Assembly (NCBI GenBank): GCA_943788195.1
Contig: CALSPH010000002.1
Coordinates: 457,054-521,053, forward strand
DNA: 64,000 bases
From: an uncultured Bacteroidia bacterium
GTDB lineage: Bacteria > Bacteroidota > Bacteroidia > NS11-12g > UBA955
Direction of reading: 5' to 3'
This document shows positions 8,933-18,136 of this stretch, one piece after another. Under the pieces are notes generated by a model. The model worked only from the letters and a program-made list of their open reading frames with translations. It made no database searches and was not told the origin of the DNA. Position 1 is the first letter of the stretch. Each line of letters opens with the position of its first letter. The position numbers and the translations under genes are program-made.

Positions 8933-10051
8933 ATGAAACTAAACCGATTTTTAACCCTCTGTACGATAACAATTGTTTTAACAAGCAGTGCTTGCAAGAA
9001 AGAAAAAGATGACGGCCCAGAATTAAATAATTTGCCCGCCTTTTTTATACCCAAAGTATTTAAAGACTATGGTAAAGTAAAGCCAGAAATGGTTTTAGTA
9101 GCCAGTAACAGAGAATTTGTAAACGACCCATGGGATATCGACTTTCACCCAACAAGAGCCAATGAACTTTGGATTTTGAACAAAGGAACTGAGCAAACTG
9201 GTGGAACAACAGTAACTTTAAAAAATGCTGGAATGCCCAATCAAGAGGCATTATTCAGAAAAGATCAAAATTCATGGCACTTTATGGCATTACCTTCTGC
9301 GCTTTCGTTCGGTCCGAATGGCGATTGGGCTACATCCGCTGAAATACTGGATGCTAATCGAAGAGGTGGTTCTTTTACCGGTCCTAGTTTATGGAGTGGT
9401 AACATGAGCATTTACGCGCAACCTTCTGGCGGTAATGGAAGCCATTTAGATATGTTACATGGCAGCCCCTACTCTATGGGTATTGAATCCGATAATAATG
9501 GAAATGCCTATTGGGTATTTGATGGATACAATAAACATATTTGCAAATACGATTTCAATCAAGATCACGGACCCGGAAATTCAGATCACGATGATGGGAC
9601 CATACACCGATATACTGAATTAACTGTCACCAGAGAACCGGGTGTACCGAGTCATATGGTTTTAGATAAAAATACGAAATGGCTTTATATTGCAGATCCT
9701 GCAAACAGCAGAATTTTAATGATGAATACCAAGACTGGGACAAAGAAAAGTGATATCCCATTAGTGAATGAAGTTTTAGCACAACACTGGGAAATGGAAG
9801 GATTAGAATGGAAAGTATTTACTAACATTAATCTCAAAAAACCAGCAGGTATAGAAATAAGCCAAGGCTTACTATATGTTTCTGATTATGAAACCGGTGA
9901 AATTGTTGCCTATAACCTAAGCACGCAAGAAGAAATGGGTAGAATAAGCACTGGCAAATCAAGAGTTATGGGAATTAAAGCAAACACCGATGGAAAATTG
10001 TGGTTTGTTGCCAATGGCTCAAATGAAATCTACCGCATCGATCCAAAATAA
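8933..10051 (+). CDS. Beta-propeller (NHL-like) lipoprotein
   Basis: The 372-residue protein has a lipobox (LTSSAC, Cys at 21), so it is a lipid-anchored envelope protein. The mature part repeats a blade-like pattern, for example DPWDIDFHPTRANELWILN, SPYSMGIESDNNGNAYWVFD, LYIADPANSRILMMN and LYVSDYETGEIVAYN, which are typical of NHL or SMP-30-type six-bladed propellers. Several His and Asp residues in SDHDDGTIHRY could bind a ligand. It lies 25 bases after the shortened MbnP gene and its 3' end overlaps the heme-motif gene, so they are one operon. The substrate is unknown. Confidence 0.7.
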   Translation: MKLNRFLTLCTITIVLTSSACKKEKDDGPELNNLPAFFIPKVFKDYGKVKPEMVLVASNREFVNDPWDIDFHPTRANELWILNKGTEQTGGTTVTLKNAGMPNQEALFRKDQNSWHFMALPSALSFGPNGDWATSAEILDANRRGGSFTGPSLWSGNMSIYAQPSGGNGSHLDMLHGSPYSMGIESDNNGNAYWVFDGYNKHICKYDFNQDHGPGNSDHDDGTIHRYTELTVTREPGVPSHMVLDKNTKWLYIADPANSRILMMNTKTGTKKSDIPLVNEVLAQHWEMEGLEWKVFTNINLKKPAGIEISQGLLYVSDYETGEIVAYNLSTQEEMGRISTGKSRVMGIKANTDGKLWFVANGSNEIYRIDPK

Positions 10052-10406
10052 ATTGAAGCAATTATTACAAACTTTAGGAATACTTGTGCTTTTAAGCACA
10101 AGTATTTTTGCTTGTAAACAACGTAAAAAAGCAGTTGAACAAGAAAAGACAGTAACTGCTCCCATTAAAAAGGTTGACCCAAAGATCGACACCGCGGTTG
10201 CATTAGTGCCACATATCATTTCTATCAGTGAGCTATATGTGCGCAGCTGCAGCCAATGTCATGAGGCCTATCCCAAGGACAAATACTCAAGTGAGTCATG
10301 GGGCCATATTTTAGATAGTATGCAAAAGCGGGCACACATAAGCGATATGGATAAATCTGATTTGTACACTTTTCTTACGGGCGATACGCTTAGAATAAAA
10401 AACTAA
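10023..10406 (+). CDS. Small lipoprotein with one CXXCH heme motif
   Basis: The frame opens at 9990, but the ATG at 10023 starts a clear lipoprotein signal (lipobox STSIFAC). The product is about 127 residues. A single heme c motif, CSQCH, is followed by HILDSMQKRAHIS with a Met that could be the sixth ligand, then a terminal helix with DMDKSDLYTFL, the usual layout of a small class I cytochrome c. It starts inside the 3' end of the propeller gene (29-base overlap), which implies translational coupling. It is probably a periplasmic electron carrier for this exported cluster. Confidence 0.7.
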   Translation: MKSTASIQNKLKQLLQTLGILVLLSTSIFACKQRKKAVEQEKTVTAPIKKVDPKIDTAVALVPHIISISELYVRSCSQCHEAYPKDKYSSESWGHILDSMQKRAHISDMDKSDLYTFLTGDTLRIKN

Positions 10407-10449
10407 CTGCGATTAATTCCAAATCCAAGAATTCAATTCACCATACTTT

Positions 10450-11034
10450 TTATACGAATGGAAACTGAAGTGAATGTGCTACTGAATAAACTGCAGACCT
10501 TAGTTGTTTAAAATCACTCTGTATAGCCACCAAATCATCAAGACTTACTGAACTCATCGATTCATTTCGTTGAATAAAATCTTTCAATATGGCAGCTTCT
10601 GCTGCGTAAAAATTCCAATGTGCAAGCTCAATGGGGTCCCTAACTTTTAAATGAGATTGAATTAATTCACAGAAAATATAAACATCTGCATTTAAATCTT
10701 TCGAAATAAAATCGTCCCACAAATATGGACTTTTCTTTATGTTTAATTGCGTTTGAGAAACTAAAAGTGATCCTTGATTAAAACGAACAGTTATGTTAGC
10801 TATCGTTTCCACAGATACTTTAACCCCCAATTCTGTTTCAAATCGAGTAGCATTTGTAACACTTGAATCCTTGTCATCAAAAATACCTTTGGCAATGAAG
10901 GTGGAAAAAGAGTTTGAATTACTCCGTTGATCGGGGGACATTTCTGTCAATACATCCCCAACACTGAAAGGCAAAGCACCTCCATTATAAGTAAAATGAG
11001 CATTAGAATCGTATGTAAAATCAATGGATTTCAT
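10450..11034 (-). CDS. Hypothetical protein, 194 residues
   Basis: I do not recognise this protein. It has no signal peptide or membrane segment and begins directly with MKSIDFTYDSNAHFTYNGGA. The first 110 residues look beta-rich and the last 60 alpha-helical (ELAHWNFYAAEAAILKDFIQ). It stands alone on the minus strand, convergent with the heme lipoprotein gene. The 287 bases upstream of its start (11035-11321) hold no other gene, only the -7 box of the M23 gene. Confidence 0.6.
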   Translation of the reverse strand: MKSIDFTYDSNAHFTYNGGALPFSVGDVLTEMSPDQRSNSNSFSTFIAKGIFDDKDSSVTNATRFETELGVKVSVETIANITVRFNQGSLLVSQTQLNIKKSPYLWDDFISKDLNADVYIFCELIQSHLKVRDPIELAHWNFYAAEAAILKDFIQRNESMSSVSLDDLVAIQSDFKQLRSAVYSVAHSLQFPFV

Positions 11035-11281
11035 ATTATATTTTAATTGAAGGACTCCAAAAATACTTCCGTTAAAGCCCGTTTACAATAGCGAAAATTC
11101 ACTAGTAAAAAACATATTCTAGGAATTCGCGGAATGGCAGGTATTATTTGAGTTAAGTGAAGTTTTTATACAACAATATAAGCGGTCGTTTCGTTCTAAT
11201 AGTGTACAAAATTTGCTACAATATTTTTAACTTGCTGATTACTAATAATATACGTTTTGTTACGTTTTTTCGCTAAAAAAC

Positions 11282-11289
11282 TATATTTG
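11282..11289 (+). promoter_or_regulatory. -7 promoter box of the M23 peptidase gene (TATATTTG)
   Basis: TATATTTG is a perfect -7 element 32 bases before the ATG. A TTTTG lies upstream with a 22-base spacer, slightly longer than usual. A purine-rich AAGGAGA at about 11304-11310 is an unusually clear Shine-Dalgarno for this phylum. Confidence 0.5.
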
Positions 11290-11321
11290 CACTTTCCTAT
11301 TGAAAGGAGAAACTTTAAATA

Positions 11322-12335
11322 ATGAAGACTTTAACATCTTTGAGAAATGTATTCACCATCTGCTTGATTTGCTTAGCGAGCATTTCAATACAAGCGAATG
11401 TTGAAAACGAAATCGATAGTGCTGCGGTAACTTCAACAGATAAAGAAATACCTACAGCAAACAACCAACCGCTTATAACCTGTGATGGAGGTGCATACAA
11501 AATGTACGAATCCGTAATTCTGGAAGCAGACTCTTTATTCAGATATTCATTTAATGCATATTTAAATACCTGGGATGAGAAAAAGCCCTCTGTTTACAAA
11601 AGCGCTAATTACCCAGGAAAAGGAACTGTAAAACTTTTGCTATTCCCTGATTCCAATTCATTCTCAATGCCTTGCGACAATAATTTAGTGACTTCCCATT
11701 ACGGATGGCGCAGAGGTAGAATGCATAGAGGAACCGATGTGGACCTAGAAACCGGAGATGAGGTAAGAGCGGTTATGGATGGTGTTGTGCGATTTGCGGG
11801 CTGGTACAGCGGATATGGATATTGCATTCTTATACGTCACATGAATGGCCTAGAAACACTATATGCTCATCTATCCAAAATAAAGGTCAAGTCTGGTGAA
11901 GTAGTTGATCATGGAACAACCATTGGTCTGGGTGGCACAACAGGCCATTCAACAGGTTCGCACTTGCATTTTGAAGTACATTTTATGGGTAGAGCAATTA
12001 ACCCTGAATTAATCTTTAATTTTGGCAAGAAAGAAGTTAAAACCCACTATATGATTATTACGGGCGATGGCAAAGCAAAAGCGTTTAACCCTTACAATAA
12101 CGCTGAGGTAACAGAAAACACACAAGAGCTTTCGGAAGATCATGATTTAGCAATAGAAACAACCAAACCAGTAGCTAAGAAAACAAGCTACAAGAAATAT
12201 CATTATATCAAAAAGGGAGAAACTTTATATAAACTCTCTAAAAAATACAAAGTTTCTATTGACCAGTTATGCCGATTGAATCGCATAAAAAGAACAACCA
12301 CTTTAAGAATAGGTCAAAGAATACGGGTTAAATAA
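11322..12335 (+). CDS. M23 family peptidoglycan endopeptidase with C-terminal LysM
   Basis: The 337-residue exported protein has a signal peptide (to about residue 25, SIQA). An M23 (LytM) domain spans about 122-232, with zinc ligands His135 and Asp139 in HRGTDVD and the HLH motif at 214-216 in GSHLHFEVHF. It hydrolyses peptide cross-links in peptidoglycan. After a Ser/Thr/Lys-rich linker, a LysM domain occupies about 291-337 (YHIKKGETLYKLSKKY-type start), which binds peptidoglycan glycan chains. It appears monocistronic. Confidence 0.93.
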   Translation: MKTLTSLRNVFTICLICLASISIQANVENEIDSAAVTSTDKEIPTANNQPLITCDGGAYKMYESVILEADSLFRYSFNAYLNTWDEKKPSVYKSANYPGKGTVKLLLFPDSNSFSMPCDNNLVTSHYGWRRGRMHRGTDVDLETGDEVRAVMDGVVRFAGWYSGYGYCILIRHMNGLETLYAHLSKIKVKSGEVVDHGTTIGLGGTTGHSTGSHLHFEVHFMGRAINPELIFNFGKKEVKTHYMIITGDGKAKAFNPYNNAEVTENTQELSEDHDLAIETTKPVAKKTSYKKYHYIKKGETLYKLSKKYKVSIDQLCRLNRIKRTTTLRIGQRIRVK

Positions 12336-12387
12336 CCTCGTATTGGTAAAACGCTTTCTTATTCTTTCTTTTGCATTGTATTAGATT

Positions 12388-13239
12388 ATGTCAAAACCAA
12401 TTAAGATTATTGAATGCCCGAGAGATGCAATGCAAGGATATAGCAAAATATTTAGCACTGAGGCTAAAATTGAATATTTGAATAACTTGCTCGATGTTGG
12501 ATTTGACGTGTTGGATTGCGCTAGTTTTGTTTCTCCCAAAGCAATTCCTCAAATGGCTGACAGCCATAATGTGCTTGCGGGACTCAAAGATTCCAGCACA
12601 GAACTGTTATCAATCATCGCAAATACAAGAGGTGCAGAGAATGCTGTAAAAGAAAGTAGAATCGAATTTTTGGGGTATCCCTTTTCAATTTCGGAGACCT
12701 TCCAAAAACGGAATACCAATAAATCTATCGCTGAATCCTTGGAAGTATTGCAGGATATTCAAAAAATTACCCTAGATGCCGAGAAGCAACTAGTCGTTTA
12801 TTTAAGTATGGGATTTGGTAATCCATACGGTGAAGAATGGAACTTGGATTTGGTTCTAGACTGGGTGGCAAAACTATCTGATCTAGGGGTTCAGGTAATT
12901 AGTTTAAGCGATACCATTGGCTCAGCTTCTACTTCAGATATCGAAACCATTTTTAAAACCGTTATACCATCGTATAAACAGATTGAGTTTGGGGCACATT
13001 TGCATTGTAAACCCTATGAATGGAAAGAAAAACTGGAAGCTGCCTATGCAGGAGGTTGCAATCGTTTTGATGGTGCTATACGCGGATTTGGAGGCTGCCC
13101 TATGGCAGAAGACGACTTAACTGGCAATATGCAAACAGAGAGCATTGTAAGCCTCTATAAAGATAAACTTCAACCCAACTTCTCTTTTTCGGCATTTGAT
13201 AATTCACTGCGGAACGCAGATCGATTGTTTGGATCCTAA
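12388..13239 (+). CDS. Hydroxymethylglutaryl-CoA lyase family enzyme
   Basis: The 283-residue TIM-barrel protein belongs to the HMGL-like (DRE-TIM) family. HMG-CoA lyase splits 3-hydroxy-3-methylglutaryl-CoA into acetoacetate and acetyl-CoA at the end of leucine breakdown. Near the N terminus ECPRDAMQ takes the place of the typical VGPRDGLQ, keeping the catalytic Arg12-Asp13. The metal-binding HLH appears in FGAHLHCKP, and the signature loop is GFGGCPMAEDDLTGN with catalytic Cys237. The two altered motifs leave some doubt about substrate. It converges with ffh, 10 bases apart. Confidence 0.88.
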   Translation: MSKPIKIIECPRDAMQGYSKIFSTEAKIEYLNNLLDVGFDVLDCASFVSPKAIPQMADSHNVLAGLKDSSTELLSIIANTRGAENAVKESRIEFLGYPFSISETFQKRNTNKSIAESLEVLQDIQKITLDAEKQLVVYLSMGFGNPYGEEWNLDLVLDWVAKLSDLGVQVISLSDTIGSASTSDIETIFKTVIPSYKQIEFGAHLHCKPYEWKEKLEAAYAGGCNRFDGAIRGFGGCPMAEDDLTGNMQTESIVSLYKDKLQPNFSFSAFDNSLRNADRLFGS

Positions 13240-13249
13240 ACGAGCGGAA

Positions 13250-14566
13250 TTATTTATTTCCTCCCATCATTTTACCCATATTCATCTTATTCATAGCCTT
13301 CATCATTTTACGCATATCTTGAAACTGTTTTAATAGTTTATTGACATCTTGAACAGAAGAGCCACTTCCCTTAGCAACACGCGATTTCCTATTCCCATTC
13401 AGTAACTCAGGATTCGTTCGTTCTTGCATCGTCATGGATTGTATTATTGCTTCAATTCCTTTGAATGATTCATTATCGACATCCAAATCCTTGATTTTAT
13501 TGCCAACACCAGGTATCATCCCCATCAAATCCTTGATGTTGCCCATTTTCTTTATTTGTTGGAGTTGATTTAGGAAATCATCTAAATCAAACTTGTTCTT
13601 GGCCATCTTCTTGCGAAGTCGTGCCGCTTCTACTTCATCAAAGTTATCTTGGGCCTTTTCAACCAGAGATACAATATCTCCCATTCCCAAAATTCGACTT
13701 GCCATCCGGTCTGGATGAAAGACATCCAATGCTTCCATTTTTTCGCCATGGCTCACAAATTTGATGGGTCGTTGAACCACCGACTTAATGGATAGAGCTG
13801 CTCCACCTCTGGTATCGCCATCCAACTTACTTAAGACAACCCCAGTGATATCCAGTACATTATTAAAGTTCTCAGCGGTGGTTACAGCATCCTGCCCTGT
13901 CATTGCATCAACCACCAATAGGATTTCATTCGGTTGAATTGCGGTTTTAACAGCAGCAATTTCATCCATCATCGCTTGGTCAATACTCAACCGGCCAGCC
14001 GTATCTACAATTACAATTGGATTACCCAATCGTTTGGCCTCTGCAATGGCTTTCTTGGCAATTTCTACCGGGTTTTTATTCTCAATTTCCGCATAAACAT
14101 CCACTCCTATTTGCTCACCCAACACTTGCAATTGATTGATGGCAGCGGGTCTATAGACATCACAGGCAGCCAATAAAGGTTTCTGTCCCTTGCTTTTGAA
14201 ATGATTCGCTAATTTTCCACTGAAGGTAGTTTTACCCGATCCTTGTAATCCTGCAATCAAAATAACGGATGGGTTACCCGACAACTTCAACCCTTCGGTT
14301 TCACCACCCAATAATTGAGTTAGCTCATCATTCACGATTTTGGTAAACAATTGACCAGGGCTTACTGAAGTAAGCACATTTTGACCCAAAGCCTCTTCCT
14401 TTACTTTATCCGTAAATGTTTTGGCTATTTTATAGTTAACATCCGCATCTAATAATGCTCTACGGATTTCCTTTACGGTTTCCGCAACATTAATCTCAGA
14501 AATCCGACCTTGCCCTTTTAATGTTTTAAAGGCACCTTCTAATCTTTTACTTAAACTATCAAACAT
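13250..14566 (-). CDS. ffh: Signal recognition particle protein Ffh
   Basis: This is the SRP54 GTPase that, with 4.5S RNA, binds signal sequences of nascent membrane and exported proteins. The 438 residues show the N domain, then the G domain with P-loop GLQGSGKTT, DTAGRLS and the TKLD-like SKLDGDTRGG, and finally the methionine-rich M domain. The protein ends in a stretch very rich in Met, Lys and Gly (MNKMNMGKMMGGNK). Length and all motifs are normal. It follows lptD on the minus strand with a 57-base gap. Confidence 0.97.
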   Translation of the reverse strand: MFDSLSKRLEGAFKTLKGQGRISEINVAETVKEIRRALLDADVNYKIAKTFTDKVKEEALGQNVLTSVSPGQLFTKIVNDELTQLLGGETEGLKLSGNPSVILIAGLQGSGKTTFSGKLANHFKSKGQKPLLAACDVYRPAAINQLQVLGEQIGVDVYAEIENKNPVEIAKKAIAEAKRLGNPIVIVDTAGRLSIDQAMMDEIAAVKTAIQPNEILLVVDAMTGQDAVTTAENFNNVLDITGVVLSKLDGDTRGGAALSIKSVVQRPIKFVSHGEKMEALDVFHPDRMASRILGMGDIVSLVEKAQDNFDEVEAARLRKKMAKNKFDLDDFLNQLQQIKKMGNIKDLMGMIPGVGNKIKDLDVDNESFKGIEAIIQSMTMQERTNPELLNGNRKSRVAKGSGSSVQDVNKLLKQFQDMRKMMKAMNKMNMGKMMGGNK

Positions 14567-14623
14567 AAATGAGGTACAAAAATAATATATTCTAGTGAAG
14601 TTTGGCCTTCATTTAATGCTAGA

Positions 14624-17191
14624 TTAAAACAAGTTCCACCAATAGTTTCGCTTGCTTAATTTCAAATCTTGCAACATGCTTGCATTTGGCCGTAAGGTAA
14701 AGGTAAATGACCTACGCTCACCCACTGGATTCCAATCAAATTCCATGACCCAACAATGTAAGTTTCTAGCCAATCCTATACGGGTAGTTTCGGATAAGTT
14801 CTTATTGATTAAATCATAACCACTGTTAAAGGTTACTTTCCACAATGGAGATATGCTCACATCACCATTAAATGATGGTATGATACTCCACTTATTTCGT
14901 CCATCAATAGCAAATGGATTGTACGATGCATTTCCATTTACATTTAATGACCATGGGATGGTAAAATCTAAGAACTGATTCCGGAGCATTTCATACATAA
15001 ATCGATTTTGGGCATTAACATTTTGTAATTCACGCTTTCTTTTCTCAGCACCTTCAGAGTTCAAATTTGCGGATAGTCCAATATTTGCGGATTGTATTTG
15101 CGCCAATCCCTTTCCGCTTTTCACAAACAATTCATTTTGCCGTGTACCCACGAAATCCAATACATATGGGCTAAAACTTGCGGAAGCATTTAAGTTAACC
15201 CGATCATTAAAAATACGGGTATTCAGGGATGTATTGATATTACTCCATCGAAAGCTGTCGGCCAATAAATTGTAGCTGGTATTCAGCGATAGCTGATCTA
15301 TAATATTGAACTTTGGATCTTCATCTGAGGAATCTGGGAGTAGCTTTTTACCACTAAACACATTGGCCAAACTCATGTTAATATTGCCCTGTTCTCCGCT
15401 ATACATCCGTTGCCCGGTAAACTTATTATAGGTCACTAAACCAAAGGTGTCATTATAGGTTCTTGCATACCCTAGAGAAGGTTTGGTAAAGTCAGGCGTA
15501 TAACTAAACCCAATGCTTGGAGTCATGATATGACGCATAGCCTTTAATTTCCCTCGCTTAAAATTATACGTTCCAAATATGTTGGTTCTTAGATTTCCAC
15601 CAAAATTAAAATCATTTTGAATACCAAATGTTCCATTCGTAAAATCCAAGGTGTCTACTTTGTAGTTGGTCAAATCATAGCCAATCTGATATTCCTGAAA
15701 ATACCAGTTTTGACGATAGTTCAGAAACGGACTAAAGTTAAAATAGTTCTTCAAAAAACTAAAACTCATGCTCACAGGTACCACATGGGTGATGGTTCGG
15801 TTGGCATTTTGCCATGGTTCACGCCAAGTCTCCAAATCAAATATCCCACTATCGCTGCGCTGAATGCTATTGGTAAAGTTACCCGTATAGCTGATTCCTA
15901 AATTTTCATAAAACCGTTTTTTGTCGCCTTTGCTTTTGAAAGGAATCCAGCGCTGCATGGTAAGCGCAATTGCAGGAGCCGTTGTATTTAATGTTTGGGT
16001 ACTCGTGTTTTGAGAAGCACTGGCAGTTGCATTTAAGGTTAACCGGTTCTTGATAAGCACTTTATTGTAACTCACACTACTATTGAATTGATTATTCCCA
16101 AATCGATTGGTGTTTTGGGTAAAATTCTGGTTATATTTTCCTCCATTTAAGCGAATGTTGGCTGAGAAGGTTCTGCCGGGATGGTTCTTTGCATCCTCAT
16201 AATGTTGCCACGACAACGCATAATCTCTGCTGGCATTCAGGTTGTTTTCTTCTTTACTACCAGAAATGATACTATAGCCATAGGAGAAACTTAAGCTACC
16301 GTTATATTTATACCGTTGTGCATACTGACTAGCTGCACCTACTTTAAACGAACCGCCAAAGTACACATCGCTGGATAAGGTCAGATTTACATGTTCTGAA
16401 ATATGAAAATGCCATCCTAGATTGGTTACCCCAAAACCCCTAAATCCACCCATTTCTGGGGCCGGAAATATTAGACCGCTCTTACGGTCTTTTTTAACCG
16501 GAAAGATGCCAAATGGCAGATACAAAGGCGTGGGCACGTCTTCCAATACCAAATTTGCTGGCCCAAAGACTACTTTATCATTGGGTATTACCTTTAATTT
16601 ATTTGCTCTAAAATAAAAATGAGGATGGTCTAAATTACAGGTGGTAAACTTTCCCGTATTCCCTAAAATACTGCCGTCTGAATCTCTAAAAACCTTATCT
16701 AAATGAATATATGCGCCTTGGTCTTCCAATCGAACCGAAGTGACCCGTGCTCTTTTTGATGCAATATCATACTCCACAGAATCGGAGTCAAACGAATTAT
16801 CGCCATTGGTAAAATGAACGGGTTCGCCTTTATTTCCTAAACTATCGGTAACATTGGTGGCAAACATCTTTTTTTGGTTGAGGTCAATGGCAATGTAATC
16901 TGCCTTTAAGTCAATGTCCCCATAGATGATATGCGCCTTGTTATAGAGGTAAATCATTTTATTCGCCAGATCCATTTCAATGGAATCAAAAGACTGGTAA
17001 TCCACAATATCTTCAAGACCTCCTTTTGCTTGTGGAAGGGTGTCAACACGCACTGCTGCACTGTCTATATTAATGGACTGTGCCATGGTGGAGCTTTGAA
17101 CGCCCATAAATAGCAATAAAAAGACACTGAATCGCTGAATCCACAATAGAAAGAGCTGCTTTGACGTTTGTATTCTAAACGGATATCCCAA
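14624..17191 (-). CDS. lptD: LptD-like LPS assembly outer-membrane protein
   Basis: The frame stays open to 17665, but that upstream part lies antisense to the amidase gene and is not coding. The first plausible start that gives a signal peptide is TTG at 17191 (MGYPFRIQTSKQ, cleavage after TMA); an ATG at 17107 would leave almost no signal. That gives about 855 residues. An LptA/OstA-like periplasmic domain comes first (residues about 60-220, with DIDLKADYIAIDLNQKKMFA), then a long beta-barrel ending in NYWWNLF. LptD inserts lipopolysaccharide into the outer leaflet. A -7 box at 17227-17234 supports the TTG start. Confidence 0.85.
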   Translation of the reverse strand: MGYPFRIQTSKQLFLLWIQRFSVFLLLFMGVQSSTMAQSINIDSAAVRVDTLPQAKGGLEDIVDYQSFDSIEMDLANKMIYLYNKAHIIYGDIDLKADYIAIDLNQKKMFATNVTDSLGNKGEPVHFTNGDNSFDSDSVEYDIASKRARVTSVRLEDQGAYIHLDKVFRDSDGSILGNTGKFTTCNLDHPHFYFRANKLKVIPNDKVVFGPANLVLEDVPTPLYLPFGIFPVKKDRKSGLIFPAPEMGGFRGFGVTNLGWHFHISEHVNLTLSSDVYFGGSFKVGAASQYAQRYKYNGSLSFSYGYSIISGSKEENNLNASRDYALSWQHYEDAKNHPGRTFSANIRLNGGKYNQNFTQNTNRFGNNQFNSSVSYNKVLIKNRLTLNATASASQNTSTQTLNTTAPAIALTMQRWIPFKSKGDKKRFYENLGISYTGNFTNSIQRSDSGIFDLETWREPWQNANRTITHVVPVSMSFSFLKNYFNFSPFLNYRQNWYFQEYQIGYDLTNYKVDTLDFTNGTFGIQNDFNFGGNLRTNIFGTYNFKRGKLKAMRHIMTPSIGFSYTPDFTKPSLGYARTYNDTFGLVTYNKFTGQRMYSGEQGNINMSLANVFSGKKLLPDSSDEDPKFNIIDQLSLNTSYNLLADSFRWSNINTSLNTRIFNDRVNLNASASFSPYVLDFVGTRQNELFVKSGKGLAQIQSANIGLSANLNSEGAEKRKRELQNVNAQNRFMYEMLRNQFLDFTIPWSLNVNGNASYNPFAIDGRNKWSIIPSFNGDVSISPLWKVTFNSGYDLINKNLSETTRIGLARNLHCWVMEFDWNPVGERRSFTFTLRPNASMLQDLKLSKRNYWWNLF

Positions 17192-17200
17192 AAAGGGTTT

Positions 17201-17208
17201 TATTTTTG
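17201..17208 (+). promoter_or_regulatory. -7 promoter box of the amidase operon (TATTTTTG)
   Basis: TATTTTTG matches TAnnTTTG and ends 14 bases before the amidase ATG at 17223. No correctly spaced -33 TTG is visible. Confidence 0.45.
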
Positions 17209-17222
17209 AATTGAATTTGACG

Positions 17223-18071
17223 ATGGCAAAATTACTTAAAATATTATTCATCCCTGTGCTTATTCTTTGCACCAGTCTTCTATTTATAGCAGCAACCCAT
17301 AAAGAAGTAGCAGGTAACGAAATTAATACCATTGTTATTGACGCTGGACATGGCGGCCATGACCCAGGAACACATGGTGGAAAAACGAACGAAAAAGACG
17401 TTGCACTTAAAATCGCACTTAAGTTGGGTAAGATCATTAGTGATAGCTTACCAGACATCAAGCTGATATATACAAGGAAGACAGACAAATTTATTGCATT
17501 GAGCGAACGGTCCAATATAGCAAACAAAAACAATGCCGACCTATTTATCAGCATACATTGCAATGCCAACAATAACACCTCTGCCAAAGGAACCGAAACG
17601 TTCATCATGGGTTTACATAAAACAGATGGCAACCTAGCCGTAAGCAAACGAGAAAATGCCGCCATTTTGCTGGAAGAAGACTACAAAGACAATAAAGCAT
17701 ACGGTGGTTTTGACCCCAACTCGCCTATAGGCCATATTATTTTTAGTATGCTGCAAAACGCATACTTAGATCAGAGCGCTATGTTGGCGGGTAAAATAGA
17801 ATCTGAGTTTGTGGACAGTGGCAAAATGAACAGCAGGGGCGTAAAACAAGCCGGTTTTTTGGTATTATGGAAGACCACCATGCCAAGTGTATTGGTTGAA
17901 ACAGGGTTCTTAACCAATGCGCGCGACCGTCTAATTTTGGTGAGCTCGAATGGGCAACAGAAAATAGCTCAATCCATTTACAGAGCAGTTAAAAATCGTT
18001 TAACCGAACTGGATAAAGAAAAAGCCAAAAAGGAAGCGGATAAAACCAAAGCAGAAACGGAATCCAAATAA
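17223..18071 (+). CDS. N-acetylmuramoyl-L-alanine amidase (Amidase_3)
   Basis: The ATG at 17223 is preferred over the TTG at 17211. The 282-residue exported protein has a signal segment (KILFIPVLILCTSLLFIAA). A zinc amidase domain follows: IDAGHGGHDPGTHGG carries the first His ligand, then an E in NEKDVALK, the second His in FISIHCNAN, and the catalytic Glu in LVETGFLTN. It cuts the bond between N-acetylmuramic acid and the stem peptide, usually in cell separation. The C terminus is a charged Lys/Glu tail. It leads a co-directional set with the MCE and MORN genes. Confidence 0.94.
   Translation: MAKLLKILFIPVLILCTSLLFIAATHKEVAGNEINTIVIDAGHGGHDPGTHGGKTNEKDVALKIALKLGKIISDSLPDIKLIYTRKTDKFIALSERSNIANKNNADLFISIHCNANNNTSAKGTETFIMGLHKTDGNLAVSKRENAAILLEEDYKDNKAYGGFDPNSPIGHIIFSMLQNAYLDQSAMLAGKIESEFVDSGKMNSRGVKQAGFLVLWKTTMPSVLVETGFLTNARDRLILVSSNGQQKIAQSIYRAVKNRLTELDKEKAKKEADKTKAETESK
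17227..17234 (-). promoter_or_regulatory. -7 promoter box of lptD (TAATTTTG on the minus strand)
   Basis: The minus strand reads TAATTTTG just inside the amidase coding region, 35 bases before the proposed TTG start of lptD. The two divergent transcripts would therefore overlap by a few bases. Confidence 0.4.
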
Positions 18072-18117
18072 TCCCACGGTTTCTGTTCAATTTGTCCAAA
18101 TTAGCATAATTTTTAAG

Positions 18118-18125
18118 TACTTTTG
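18118..18125 (+). promoter_or_regulatory. Possible -7 promoter box of the MCE gene (TACTTTTG)
   Basis: TACTTTTG matches TAnnTTTG and ends 11 bases before the ATG at 18137. A TTTG lies upstream with a 23-base spacer. The MCE gene may therefore have its own promoter besides read-through from the amidase. Confidence 0.4.
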
Positions 18126-18136
18126 TTAGCATATTT

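Noticed and set aside
17192-17665. The 158-codon upstream extension of the lptD frame
   Set aside because: It lies antisense to the amidase coding region, and the predicted signal peptide only begins at 17191.
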